Shown here in pieces: positions 16,908-25,158 of a stretch of 35,237 bases of DNA; the first letter of the stretch is position 1, and every line of letters begins with the position of its first letter. The stretch comes from Vibrio anguillarum (GTDB lineage: Bacteria; Pseudomonadota; Gammaproteobacteria; Enterobacterales; Vibrionaceae), in contig NZ_JAHGUP010000069.1 of assembly GCF_001989995.2 (NCBI RefSeq), positions 1 through 35,237 on the forward strand, read 5' to 3'. Both the position numbers and the translations under genes were made by a program. The notes below the pieces were generated by a model, which had not been told where the DNA came from, did no database searches, and saw only the letters and a list, made by a program, of their open reading frames with translations.

Positions 16908-17344
16908 AATTTCCCGTAGGTATGCCAGTGCTGCACTTTGTCGGTAAATAGCGTTGGGGAAGCGAAACACATCTCTTGGGTGTCGATGCGAACCGCTACT
17001 TGAGTGGTGTGCGCTTTACACATTCGTTGCCCGGTCTGGCTATCAAAAATCATGTAGTCAACACGCAAGCGATTTTCCCATTCTGTCAAGGTCGCTTTGA
17101 CACGAATCGTATGGTTGAACGGGATTGCTTTCACGTACTTCACGTGTGCATCAATCACCGGCCATAGGTAGCCCGACTGGGTCATCGCGTGATAGCTGTA
17201 ATCAATTTTTTCCATCAGCACGCGGCGTGCTTCTTCAAAAAAACGAAAATAATTGCCGTGGTAGATAACGCCCATTGGGTCGGCATCTTGAAACGAGGTG
17301 ACTAAAGTCACCTCACTTTCCAATGGATGAAGTACATCGCTCAT
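16904..17344 (-). CDS. apeK: Hotdog acyl thioesterase ApeK (YbgC / 4-hydroxybenzoyl-CoA thioesterase type)
   Basis: Single-hotdog thioesterase of 146 residues. The active-site helix reads DADPMGVIYHGNYFRFFEEAR, with Asp22 in the place of the catalytic Asp of the 4HBT family and the YHGNY block intact. In APE clusters such an enzyme may release the finished polyene or proofread misloaded carrier proteins; which one is not decided by sequence. AGGAAG overlaps the ammonia-lyase stop and serves the ATG 8 bases after it. It overlaps apeL by 4 bases. Confidence 0.87.
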   Translation of the reverse strand: MSDVLHPLESEVTLVTSFQDADPMGVIYHGNYFRFFEEARRVLMEKIDYSYHAMTQSGYLWPVIDAHVKYVKAIPFNHTIRVKATLTEWENRLRVDYMIFDSQTGQRMCKAHTTQVAVRIDTQEMCFASPTLFTDKVQHWHTYGKL

Positions 17345-17352
17345 CGCGCTTC

Positions 17353-18897
17353 CTAGTAAAGTGTCCAGTGGCGTTGTTGAATGCGGCTAATAAAGTGGCG
17401 CAAATCATGTTCTAGCGGACGATCTTCTACCACAAAATCAAACTCTTGTAACACGGCTAAGCGCATCTGCTTGATATTGTGACTCATGTGTTGCTCATCC
17501 AGCTCATGATGACGTTTGCGCAATTCTATTGCTTGGGTCGCTGCCAACAGCGAGGCGGCCGCCACTTGTTCTGTCAGTTCAAGCACACGTAGACAATCAC
17601 GTGCGGCAATGGTTCCCATGCTGACTTTGTCTTGATTGTGACACTCAGTCGAACGTGAAAAAACGCTGGCAGGCATGGTATGTTTCAAGGCTTCGGCCGT
17701 CCACGCTGAAATGCCGATCTGCACGGCTTTAAAGCCGTGGTTGATCGGTTTTCTTTCGCCTTCTGCGCCAGTTAAGTTAAACGGTAAACCGTTGTTGAAT
17801 TTGTAATCCATCAATTGCGCCATTTGGCGATCGAGCAAATCGGCTAGGTTAGCAACCTGTGTTTTTAAGGTATCCATTGCCATGGCAATGTGGCCGCCGT
17901 AAAAATGGCCGCCGTGCAGTACGCGTTCATTATCGCCATCGATGATGGGGTTGTCGTTGGCACTGTTGAGCTCATTTTCAATCAGTTGACGTAGCCACGG
18001 CAGCGCATCTTGCACTGTGCCAATCACATGAGGTGCGCAGCGCAATGAATAGCGATCTTGCAGGCGATCACTGTTGCGAGGTGGGCGCTCTGCTTGTAAG
18101 TCATCACGTAGCCATGCTGCGATTTGTTGCTGGCCAGGATGCGGCTTGACGGCAAATAGCGCGGCATCAAAATGGAAGTCGTTACCCTGAATACCGACAG
18201 ACACCATGGCGGTAATTTTGGTGCAGAGTTGAGTTAAATACTCGGCGCGTTTATAGGCTAAACAGGCCAAAGCAGTCATGACTGATGTGCCGTTCATCAG
18301 CGCTAATCCCTCTTTTGGTTTTAGCTTGATCGGGCGAATACCCAGCTCGTTAAACACATCTTGAGTTGGGCGCATCTCATCTTTATAAAGCACGTCGCGC
18401 TCACCAATCAGTGTGGCCGCGAGGTAGGAGAGTGGCGTTAAATCGCCGCTTGCCCCGACCGAACCTTCTTGTGGAATACGAGGGGCGATATCGTGGTTGA
18501 TCAAGGTGACTATTTGGTTAAGTAGTTCATGGCTCACACCAGAGACACCTTGCGCTAGTGAACACAAGCGTGTTGCTAATACTGCGCGAGATTGCTGATG
18601 GCTTAATACCTCGCCTAAGCCACAGCCGTGAAAGCGAGTCAAATGCAGTGGTAATTGGTCTACTAGATTCGGCGGAATGGCAACGGTACATGAATCACCA
18701 TAGCCGGTGGTTACGCCGTAAATCACGCCTTCTTCTTTTAAAAGTCGTTCTAGAAAAGCGACGCCGCGATCAATTTTAGCGGTGAATTCCGCTGAAGAAT
18801 TGAGGTTGGCCTGCGCGCCTTGCGAAATCGCGACAACATCTTCAATGGTGAGGCGATCGACGCCAAAAGTTATGCGGTTATCTGTCTGAATCATCAT
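17353..18897 (-). CDS. Aromatic amino acid ammonia-lyase (HAL/PAL/TAL family)
   Basis: MIO-dependent ammonia-lyase of 514 residues. The prosthetic group forms from Ala149-Ser150-Gly151 in SVGASGDLTPLSYLA. The inner loop with the catalytic Tyr is YGVTTGYGD (60-68), and NDNPIID, FYGGHIAM and STECHNQDKVSMG match the family. The expected role is to deaminate tyrosine to 4-coumarate, or another aromatic amino acid to the matching acrylate, as the aryl starter loaded by ApeH. At the substrate-selectivity position I align Phe89-His90, unlike classical Ser-His (HAL), His-Leu (TAL) or Phe-Leu (PAL). The alignment is by eye. The gene sits between the J and K positions of the ape order and overlaps apeJ by 20 bases. 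Many public annotations would call it histidine ammonia-lyase, which the context argues against. Confidence 0.9.
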   Translation of the reverse strand: MMIQTDNRITFGVDRLTIEDVVAISQGAQANLNSSAEFTAKIDRGVAFLERLLKEEGVIYGVTTGYGDSCTVAIPPNLVDQLPLHLTRFHGCGLGEVLSHQQSRAVLATRLCSLAQGVSGVSHELLNQIVTLINHDIAPRIPQEGSVGASGDLTPLSYLAATLIGERDVLYKDEMRPTQDVFNELGIRPIKLKPKEGLALMNGTSVMTALACLAYKRAEYLTQLCTKITAMVSVGIQGNDFHFDAALFAVKPHPGQQQIAAWLRDDLQAERPPRNSDRLQDRYSLRCAPHVIGTVQDALPWLRQLIENELNSANDNPIIDGDNERVLHGGHFYGGHIAMAMDTLKTQVANLADLLDRQMAQLMDYKFNNGLPFNLTGAEGERKPINHGFKAVQIGISAWTAEALKHTMPASVFSRSTECHNQDKVSMGTIAARDCLRVLELTEQVAAASLLAATQAIELRKRHHELDEQHMSHNIKQMRLAVLQEFDFVVEDRPLEHDLRHFISRIQQRHWTLY

Positions 18898-20599
18898 GCT
18901 GCTGTTTACTTAGAGTCCAAAAGTTGAAAAAGTTATACCACTGCAGTGGAGCTTGCAGTGTGTAATGTTCCAGCCGATCAGCGTAGCGTTGTACTACCTG
19001 CGCTAGCGCCGCTTGTCGCTCTTTTCTCGGTAAATCTATGTTGTCGCTAAAGTGCTCGAAATAGACGTTAAAATGTGGAGTTTTAGAACGTTCATCTCTT
19101 AAGCCAAACAAAAGGTAGACGGGAGCTTTCAACACCGAGGCCAACATAAAAGGGCCTTGTGGAAACGGTGCGGGTTGGCCTAAAAAATCGGCCCATACGG
19201 CTCGGGTCTCTTTGCTGGTGGACGTTCTATCTCCGACGATCACCACCCATTCTCCTTGCTCTATTTTCTGTTGAAGCAAAATAGCGGTATCGGGGCCCAA
19301 ACGGCTCACTTGAATGAGGTTCAGTTCTGAGTTGGGATTGATCGCTTTCATTACCGCATTGAAGCGTTCGGCGTGCTCGGTGAAGACTAACGCATTGATC
19401 TTAATATGAGAATGCCGACGTCCCAGAGCGCGGCACAGTTCAATATTTCCAAGATGAGATCCTAAAAGAAGCACACCTTGTTTTCGTTCTGCTAAAGTTT
19501 GGAACGATTCTTGACCATGGATGGTCAAATTTTTTACCGAAAAATCGCCTTTCCATGCCGCCAATTTATCCAGCATAGTGTGGCCAAAAGAGAGCAGATG
19601 GTTATAGCTAGAGAGATGATTTGGCAGCGTGATTTGGCGACGGTTTGCGTAGCTTTGTAAGTGCTGTAAATACTGTTCAGAGGCTTGGCGAGCTTGTTTT
19701 CCGGTAAGGTAGTAATAGCTCATTACAAGTTTCAGCATCAGGTTAAAAATTGGCCGACCGAGTAGGCTATATACCGCCAGTAACGCTTTAATACCCAGAA
19801 CCGTTCCTCGTTCTTGACGCTTTGACCAGTGCTGGTTTGGCTCTGCGCCACTTTTGTTGTGCCTGCTTTGGTTGCGTTTCAGAAGTTGAGGAATACGCGG
19901 TAACATGCCAAAAAATAATTTGCTGTGCATCCAACTGATTTTGACGTTATCCCACAGAGCATCAAAATGAGAGACGCCTCCTTCAGGATAAATGACGCGA
20001 GTTTCCACAAAATCGATATCGACCCCGTGCCAATACATGCGAACTAAGATTTCGATATCGAAATCCATGCGCGTGCCGATCTTATGGTTATTGAGCACCT
20101 CAACGGTGAGGTCTACAGGATACGCGCGAAAACCACACATACTGTCTTTGATCGTAAAGGATAGCGTTTCAATCCAAACCCAAATATGCGTTGCGTAACG
20201 GCCATATAAACGCGCTTTGGGTACGCTGTCATCGTAAATCGGCTGACCAGAAATTAGGTGGTTTGGATGTTGCTTTGACGCGGCCAGTAATTTAGGCAGC
20301 GCTTGTAAATCATGTTGGCCATCGGCATCAATTTGGATGACGTGACTAAACCCCAACTGCTGCGCTTGGCGAATACCAGCCATTACCGCGCCACCTTTGC
20401 CTTGGTTTTGTTCTAGGGTAATTAGGTGAACATGTGTTTGCTGAGCGACGTTGCTCAACGCCTGTTTTGTTTGCTGATTGCTGCCATCATCAACCAGTAA
20501 AATGGGAAGTTCAAATACGCTGAGTGATGAGACCACTTCTGCTACTGTGCTGCCGTGGTTGTAGCACGGAATTAAAAAACAAGCTTGATAATCAGCCAC
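18878..20599 (-). CDS. apeJ: Fused glycosyltransferase 2 and LpxL-type acyltransferase ApeJ
   Basis: Two-domain enzyme of about 573 residues. The N-terminal GT2 glycosyltransferase (to about 240) has FLIPCYNHGSTV, LLVDDGS, the metal-binding IDADGQHD and MCGFRAYP. A linker with a hydrophobic stretch (about 270-300) leads to a C-terminal LpxL/HtrB-like acyltransferase, whose HX4E active site is His385/Glu390 (GSHLGNIEL; numbering from the GTG at 20608). It is expected to build the glycolipid or lipid anchor that holds the polyene in the outer membrane. Two GTG starts are possible, 20608 and 20599. I prefer 20599 because GGGTGA ends 5 bases before it. It overlaps the apeI end by 8 bases. Confidence 0.9.
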   Translation of the reverse strand: MADYQACFLIPCYNHGSTVAEVVSSLSVFELPILLVDDGSNQQTKQALSNVAQQTHVHLITLEQNQGKGGAVMAGIRQAQQLGFSHVIQIDADGQHDLQALPKLLAASKQHPNHLISGQPIYDDSVPKARLYGRYATHIWVWIETLSFTIKDSMCGFRAYPVDLTVEVLNNHKIGTRMDFDIEILVRMYWHGVDIDFVETRVIYPEGGVSHFDALWDNVKISWMHSKLFFGMLPRIPQLLKRNQSRHNKSGAEPNQHWSKRQERGTVLGIKALLAVYSLLGRPIFNLMLKLVMSYYYLTGKQARQASEQYLQHLQSYANRRQITLPNHLSSYNHLLSFGHTMLDKLAAWKGDFSVKNLTIHGQESFQTLAERKQGVLLLGSHLGNIELCRALGRRHSHIKINALVFTEHAERFNAVMKAINPNSELNLIQVSRLGPDTAILLQQKIEQGEWVVIVGDRTSTSKETRAVWADFLGQPAPFPQGPFMLASVLKAPVYLLFGLRDERSKTPHFNVYFEHFSDNIDLPRKERQAALAQVVQRYADRLEHYTLQAPLQWYNFFNFWTLSKQQHDDSDR

Positions 20600-20960
20600 A
20601 GATTTCACCCAACTTCATTTTTCCTGATGAGTGAATGATGTTTAAACCCTCACGCTGTGAACTATAACTAAACGCGAGTTTCTGTTTTTCCTCATCCCAA
20701 CTTAATGCCAGTTGAACGGTCATGTCTGGCAAGATAGGTTCTTGGAATTTGATCACTTCCATACTTTGAAAGCTTGTGGGTACAGATAAGTATTCTCGTG
20801 CATAGCGCAGTGCCCAATCGATTTGGGTAACGCCTGGCAGCAATGGGAAATGCTCAAAGTGTCCTGAAAAATCAATGATGTCGGCGTCAACGCGCAGCGT
20901 CAAATTCACCGTGTGAGGCTGAGTTTCAGCACATAATAATGTGGGTGTTCTTTTGGCCAT
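20592..20960 (-). CDS. apeI: Aryl polyene dehydratase ApeI (FabZ-like)
   Basis: Small hotdog-fold protein of 122 residues related to 3-hydroxyacyl-ACP dehydratases. The catalytic region reads FSGHFEHFPLLPGVTQIDWA, with His37 in the HFP motif and Asp48 at the position of the usual acidic residue. In the Xenorhabdus APE system ApeI and ApeP form a stable dehydratase complex (recalled from the literature). It begins 22 bases after the apeH stop and overlaps the start of apeJ. Family and role are confident from motif plus context. Confidence 0.87.
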   Translation of the reverse strand: MAKRTPTLLCAETQPHTVNLTLRVDADIIDFSGHFEHFPLLPGVTQIDWALRYAREYLSVPTSFQSMEVIKFQEPILPDMTVQLALSWDEEKQKLAFSYSSQREGLNIIHSSGKMKLGEICG

Positions 20961-20982
20961 AATCTATTGGGCTTCGTTATTT

Positions 20983-22365
20983 TTATGGTTGGAATAGTGT
21001 TTCTAGTTCAGCAACAAGGCGCTTACCTTGGCTATTGAGTGGGATCTCTTTTACCACTCTAAAGCGTCGAGGTACAGCAATAGGTTCTAGCCATTGGCGC
21101 AGTTCAGAACGCAGCAACAGCCAGAACTTTCCCTTTCCAAGTTGAGCTAATTTTTCAGTGCCGCAGGCTGACAGTACAATCGCTGAGATTAAGATCAAAC
21201 GTTCACCGTCTTGCTGTGGTAACACGGCTGTTTCACTGATCCACGGCAGTTGTTCAATACGCTGTTCCACTTCAACCAGTGAGATCCGTTTTTCTTCGAT
21301 TTTGATGATGCGATCGGTGCGACCTTTCAAGGTAAAGTGCCGTTGGTCGGAAAACTCACATTCATCGGCTGTTTGATACCAATGATTCGGATCAATATGT
21401 GCAGAGCGCAAGGCTAAGCAGTTCTCGCTGTTAAGTCTTGCTTCAACAGTAGGAAAAAGCTGCCATTGCTGTGTTGCACTGTGCTGTTGCCGAAAAGCGA
21501 TGCCGCCAGTTTCCGTACTGCCATACACTTCGATAGGTCGTTGCCCAAACAGGGTTTTTGCGTGACAAGAAGCAGAGTAGGGAAGCGGGCCACCGGAAGA
21601 AAATAGTGTGCGCAGTGGGCTTGGATGCTCTTGTGATAAGCGTTTCAATAGCGCAGGGCTACTGATCAGCACAGTGTCCGGATGCGCATGTGCGGTCACT
21701 TGTTCTGGAAATTCCAAGTTATGGCGGGCAAATGCTCGGCCTGCACACAGTGGCCATAACACACGAAATAGCAACCCATAAATATGTTGATGAGAAACTG
21801 TACTTTCCACTTTTGCACCAATGAGCTGTTCGCCCCAAAGCTGCTCTAAAATAGCGATTTCAGCTTCAAGCTGCCGCAGTGTTTTGATGATAGCCTTAGG
21901 CTGACCGCTGGAGCCTGACGTAAACAGCGTCACGGTTTGTGTCTCTAATGAAAGTGGTGCAAAACAAACGGCTTCATCGCGCATGTCGTTGGGTAGCGCT
22001 AAATGGTTAAGAGAGAGAGTTGGCGTAGAATTGGGTATTGTTATTGCCTCATCACACAGCAACAACTCAAAGTTTTGGCTCAGTTCTGCCAGTGCCGCAG
22101 GTTGATAATTACCGGGCAGAATTAATGATTTTTGCGTGCAGCAGACGGCGAAAAAACCGACTGAGAACCGATAGCTATCGCCAGCACACAGTGCAATATG
22201 ATGTTCATTTCGCGACGCTAATTGCCGGCTTAGTTGGCTGACATCGGCGACAAAGTTTGCCCAGTTAATGGTGTTATTGAGGTCAAAAGCAACACAATGC
22301 GAATCGTTTCTTGGTGAGGAGAGTAACGTTGCAAGCGAGCAAAAATCGGGGTTGCCGAAAGTCAT
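20983..22365 (-). CDS. apeH: AMP-forming aryl acid:ACP ligase ApeH
   Basis: Adenylate-forming enzyme of 460 residues that activates an aryl acid with ATP and loads it onto a carrier protein, priming polyene synthesis. The AMP-binding P-loop is TSGSSGQPK (149-157), the adenine motif YGSTETGG (281-288), Asp334 lies in the ADECEF segment, and the hinge is GRTDRIIKIEEKR (348-360). The C-terminal catalytic lysine is Lys448 in NSQGKRL. Substrate by context is 4-hydroxybenzoate or 4-coumarate; the nearby ammonia-lyase favours the latter. The start is 7 bases after the apeG stop. Confidence 0.92.
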   Translation of the reverse strand: MTFGNPDFCSLATLLSSPRNDSHCVAFDLNNTINWANFVADVSQLSRQLASRNEHHIALCAGDSYRFSVGFFAVCCTQKSLILPGNYQPAALAELSQNFELLLCDEAITIPNSTPTLSLNHLALPNDMRDEAVCFAPLSLETQTVTLFTSGSSGQPKAIIKTLRQLEAEIAILEQLWGEQLIGAKVESTVSHQHIYGLLFRVLWPLCAGRAFARHNLEFPEQVTAHAHPDTVLISSPALLKRLSQEHPSPLRTLFSSGGPLPYSASCHAKTLFGQRPIEVYGSTETGGIAFRQQHSATQQWQLFPTVEARLNSENCLALRSAHIDPNHWYQTADECEFSDQRHFTLKGRTDRIIKIEEKRISLVEVEQRIEQLPWISETAVLPQQDGERLILISAIVLSACGTEKLAQLGKGKFWLLLRSELRQWLEPIAVPRRFRVVKEIPLNSQGKRLVAELETLFQP

Positions 22366-22372
22366 AGCGTAC

Positions 22373-22930
22373 CTAGCCTTTGCGAATCCTTTGTCTTACT
22401 AGCCATTCCGTTACAAAGAGGCTGCCAGCAAGGAGATAACTGATCAATCCGTTATACAACGTCCAGATCTCGATAGATTGGAAGCAGGTATAAAGTGCGA
22501 TGGCTCCATTCATGATGAAGTAGAGGCACCACACTTTAGTGACCGTGCGTGTGTACTCAATGCCACTTTGAGGAAGTTCAGGCTCTTGCAGTCTCGCCAG
22601 CCGTTCAATCACTGTTTGCGGTTGCGTTAGGCTCAAGGCAAAAAGAGCCAAAAGACATACATTAACCACAACAGGGTAAAACAGTAGCCAACCATGCTGC
22701 TGAAAGAGCATCCCCAAAGTCACCAAAGTGATACCAACGAACCCACTAAGCCAAGCCAGTTGCTTCAGTTCTTGAAGCTTGGCTTGCCAACCAGAAAGAA
22801 TTCTTAAAGCGAAAATAGCGGCTAAGAAGCCCCCTATAGCTTGCAAACCAAACTGATTAATCCCGAAGTAGACCGCGAGTGGGTAGGTAAGCAGGACGAT
22901 TGCAGACAAAATCGTCAGCAATCGCCGCAT
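22373..22930 (-). CDS. apeG: APE-cluster integral membrane protein ApeG (COG4648-like)
   Basis: Inner-membrane protein of 185 residues with about six hydrophobic segments and short charged loops; no catalytic motif is visible. Proteins of this kind (COG4648 as I recall) sit between the carrier-protein genes and the ligase in APE clusters, and their role is not known. Its ATG overlaps the apeF stop by one base (TAATG), so translation is probably coupled. The name rests on gene order. Confidence 0.78.
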   Translation of the reverse strand: MRRLLTILSAIVLLTYPLAVYFGINQFGLQAIGGFLAAIFALRILSGWQAKLQELKQLAWLSGFVGITLVTLGMLFQQHGWLLFYPVVVNVCLLALFALSLTQPQTVIERLARLQEPELPQSGIEYTRTVTKVWCLYFIMNGAIALYTCFQSIEIWTLYNGLISYLLAGSLFVTEWLVRQRIRKG

Positions 22931-23187
22931 TAGCTTTCCTTAACAAGTTCAATAACCGATTCCACCACATCATTGACGGTGCGAACGGCTTTAAACTCTT
23001 CAGGCTTGATTTTTTTGCCAGTCACTTTTTGTAAGTGAACGACAAGATCTACAGCATCAATACTGTCGAGATCGAGATCTTGATAAAGGTGAGCATCTGG
23101 TTGAATATCGGCTTCATCAATTTCAAATAGTTCAACGAGAGCTTCTTTAACTTGATCAAATACTTGTTGTTGGTTTACTTCTGTCAT
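22930..23187 (-). CDS. apeF: Acyl carrier protein ApeF
   Basis: Acyl carrier protein of 85 residues. The phosphopantetheine site is Ser42 in LDLDSIDAVDL, followed by the acidic helix II typical of ACPs. With ApeE it carries the growing aryl polyene. No phosphopantetheinyl transferase gene is in the window, so a cellular one must load it. It begins 15 bases after the apeE stop and overlaps apeG by one base. Confidence 0.92.
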   Translation of the reverse strand: MTEVNQQQVFDQVKEALVELFEIDEADIQPDAHLYQDLDLDSIDAVDLVVHLQKVTGKKIKPEEFKAVRTVNDVVESVIELVKES

Positions 23188-23202
23188 AACGCTATCTATT
23201 TA

Positions 23203-23463
23203 TTAGTGGCTAGTTTGAGATGAAATATAATTTGCTAAGTTTGCCACTGATGCAAAGTGTTGGCGAGTATTGGAGTCATCAGCGTCAATGACGATATTAT
23301 ACTTCTTTTTAATGGCCAAACCGAGCTCTAAAGCATCGATAGAATCTAAACCTAACCCATCACCAAAAAGTGGTGCGTCAGTTTCGATATCGTTAACTGA
23401 GATATCTTCAAGATTTAGTGCGTCGATAATGAGCTGTTTTATTTCTGTGTGTAGTATTTCCAC
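23203..23463 (-). CDS. apeE: Acyl carrier protein ApeE
   Basis: Acyl carrier protein of 86 residues, with Ser41 in GLDSIDALELG as the phosphopantetheine site. It differs clearly from ApeF (basic KKKYNIVIDADD versus QKVTGKKIKPEE after the site), so the two ACPs probably have distinct partners or duties. The 190 bases upstream, back to apeD, contain a full ERIC repeat, so the apeE message may be processed or expressed differently from apeC-apeD. Confidence 0.92.
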   Translation of the reverse strand: MEILHTEIKQLIIDALNLEDISVNDIETDAPLFGDGLGLDSIDALELGLAIKKKYNIVIDADDSNTRQHFASVANLANYISSQTSH

Positions 23464-23510
23464 TTCAACCTACTTATATAATGTTCTAGCCGTTTTGAAC
23501 AAAACCTTGA

Positions 23511-23638
23511 TATACACTTCCTCACTTAAAGTTGTAGCGGTGTTGTCTACGTTCGCTCACCCCAATCATATCGTTATCTATACGAATGGGGACTTACTCA
23601 CTTTCTGCTTCGCTGTAACTTGACGTTATGGGGCGATA
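23511..23638. repeat. Full-length ERIC element inside the ape operon
   Basis: An Enterobacterial Repetitive Intergenic Consensus element of about 128 bases, the classical full length (126-127). The core halves are CGCTCACCCCAATC (from 23554) and ATGGGGACTTACTCACTT (from 23586), matching the ERIC2 and ERIC1R primer sites. The ends are TATACAC (23511) and GGGCGATA (23638), preceded and followed by the GTTGTAG/CTGTAAC inverted arms. It fills nearly the whole gap between the apeD stop and the apeE start. Transcribed, it should fold into a long hairpin. Confidence 0.85.
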
Positions 23639-23653
23639 ACTTCAATAGTTTTG

Positions 23654-24427
23654 TCATTTCTGGTTATTGTTTTGGGGGAAAATCACCTCTGCAAGGTGGC
23701 GATTTAAACGTCGTGCTGCAGTGGTGGGGTTATCAGCACCTTCAATAAAAGGTGTGACGACAACTTTACCCTTTATCTCCACATGGAAAAAGGGTTTGGT
23801 TTTAGGAACTTGGTACCACTTTTGCTCTTTTGTGAGAAAACTCGGAGAAACGGTAATATGTACGATGCGTAAGTCTCTTTGAGTTCGGATTGCGATTTGC
23901 GCCGCACCGCGCTGCAATTTGGGTTTAACGCCGGGTGTGGTTCGCGTGCCTTCAGGGAAAATCAATAATACGTTTCCGCGGCTCATGCGTTCCTCGCACA
24001 CATTTAACAAATCATCAGGTGTTTCATTGGGGATATAACCTGCGGCTTGAACAATCCGTTTCATAAAAGGATTGGCCCAGATAGCTGATTTAACCAAGCA
24101 ATCGCACTGATGAAGTTGTGATGCAATGAGAACATAATCAATTAAGCTTGGATGATTGGCGATAATAAGGCAGCTTTTATCCTGTTTTAATAGTTCTGCG
24201 TTGGTTGTTTTATAGTCGATGGCACCTGTTAATTTCATCAACTTACAAAATATATTGAATGAGTTTTGGATTGATTTTTGAACTTTATATTCACGACGAT
24301 CTGTTTGCGATGAAAATAATGCAATCAGTGGGATAATAATAAAACTCAGCGTTAATCCGCCTAAACCAAATATAAAAAAACAAAAACCTGTAGCAGCAAT
24401 ACGCCAGTAGCGGTTGAACTCTAACAT
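23654..24427 (-). CDS. apeD: PlsC-like lysophospholipid acyltransferase ApeD
   Basis: 1-acyl-glycerol-3-phosphate acyltransferase-like membrane enzyme of 257 residues. An N-terminal hydrophobic hairpin (about residues 8-38) anchors it. The HX4D active site is NHPSLID (His92, Asp97) and the substrate-binding motif is FPEGTRT (157-163). In the APE pathway it probably transfers acyl or aryl-polyenoyl groups when the lipid-linked pigment is assembled, a role inferred from context. Three in-frame starts exist (TTG 24445, ATG 24439, ATG 24427). I use 24427, which overlaps the apeC stop by 7 bases and opens the hydrophobic segment. The ERIC repeat lies just downstream. Confidence 0.86.
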   Translation of the reverse strand: MLEFNRYWRIAATGFCFFIFGLGGLTLSFIIIPLIALFSSQTDRREYKVQKSIQNSFNIFCKLMKLTGAIDYKTTNAELLKQDKSCLIIANHPSLIDYVLIASQLHQCDCLVKSAIWANPFMKRIVQAAGYIPNETPDDLLNVCEERMSRGNVLLIFPEGTRTTPGVKPKLQRGAAQIAIRTQRDLRIVHITVSPSFLTKEQKWYQVPKTKPFFHVEIKGKVVVTPFIEGADNPTTAARRLNRHLAEVIFPQNNNQK

Positions 24428-25158
24428 TTTCGTTGCCATTTCCAAGCGCTTTGCGAGCCCTCAATGATCCATTCAGATTTTTCTGACAAATAGTGGTGAA
24501 GAAACGACAATGCTTGCGGCTGTTGTGGCTTGGTATCAGACATCTGCATAGAGAGCGTAAAATCTGAACCGTGAGACAGGGTTAACCCTAAGGCATAGCC
24601 TTGAAATTGCCACTTTTCGTATTGTTGGTAGTCGCTAGGTAATGGCTCATCAAAATCAACCAACAGCACTTTGTGACTAGGGTGCTCATTTAAATAGAGC
24701 CAAGCTTCTAATATGGCACTTTGAAATGTGTTTTGTGCTGCTGCAATCGAGGTTAACGGGATCGGTTGTTTTGAAGCGATGGTTGCTAGGCCTGCCGCTG
24801 TATTATGAACAGATTGTGAAAACGCCATTGGTGAGGCTTCTTCGCCAATCAATATCGACTTCACGATTTCAACGCTACGATGAAGCTCGCCATGACGACA
24901 TGAAAATACCATGTAATCAATATGTTGTGATTCTATAGCAGTCAGTGCAGTCTGCACGGCTAATTTACTCAAACTACTCATTCTGCGGCGCATCATAGGA
25001 GGAATATGGTCAGTGTTGAGCGTATTATCGTCAGGCCAAATCTCTTCTCTTGCCCAATTTTGCCAATCAGAAGGGTGAGATAAGCCTGCAGAATTTGCAA
25101 CCCAAGTATCAATATTTAACGTGATTATTTGCTGTTGATTTGACATAAGATATTGCAT
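24421..25158 (-). CDS. apeC: Short ketosynthase-like chain-length factor ApeC
   Basis: First gene of the ape operon: 245 residues, about half a normal ketosynthase, resembling the beta-ketoacyl-synthase N-terminal-like family found in APE clusters. The region that would hold the nucleophile reads TSIAAAQN (136-143), where a KS has a cysteine, so it is catalytically dead as a KS. The ApeC of the Xenorhabdus system is, as I recall, a half-size chain-length factor that pairs with ApeO. The start is either the ATG at 25158 or the one at 25146 (MSNQQQ); neither has a clear ribosome site. It is divergent from the methyltransferase gene, 115 bases away. Confidence 0.82.
   Translation of the reverse strand: MQYLMSNQQQIITLNIDTWVANSAGLSHPSDWQNWAREEIWPDDNTLNTDHIPPMMRRRMSSLSKLAVQTALTAIESQHIDYMVFSCRHGELHRSVEIVKSILIGEEASPMAFSQSVHNTAAGLATIASKQPIPLTSIAAAQNTFQSAILEAWLYLNEHPSHKVLLVDFDEPLPSDYQQYEKWQFQGYALGLTLSHGSDFTLSMQMSDTKPQQPQALSFLHHYLSEKSEWIIEGSQSAWKWQRKC

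Noticed and set aside
16908..16970. Longer N-terminus for apeL
   Set aside because: It would hide the signal peptide; the ATG at 16907 overlaps the apeK stop and has a ribosome site.
17353..18897. Histidine utilisation (hutH) reading of the ammonia-lyase
   Set aside because: No hutU, hutG or hutI neighbour; the gene is embedded and translationally packed in the ape operon and its selectivity pair is not Ser-His.
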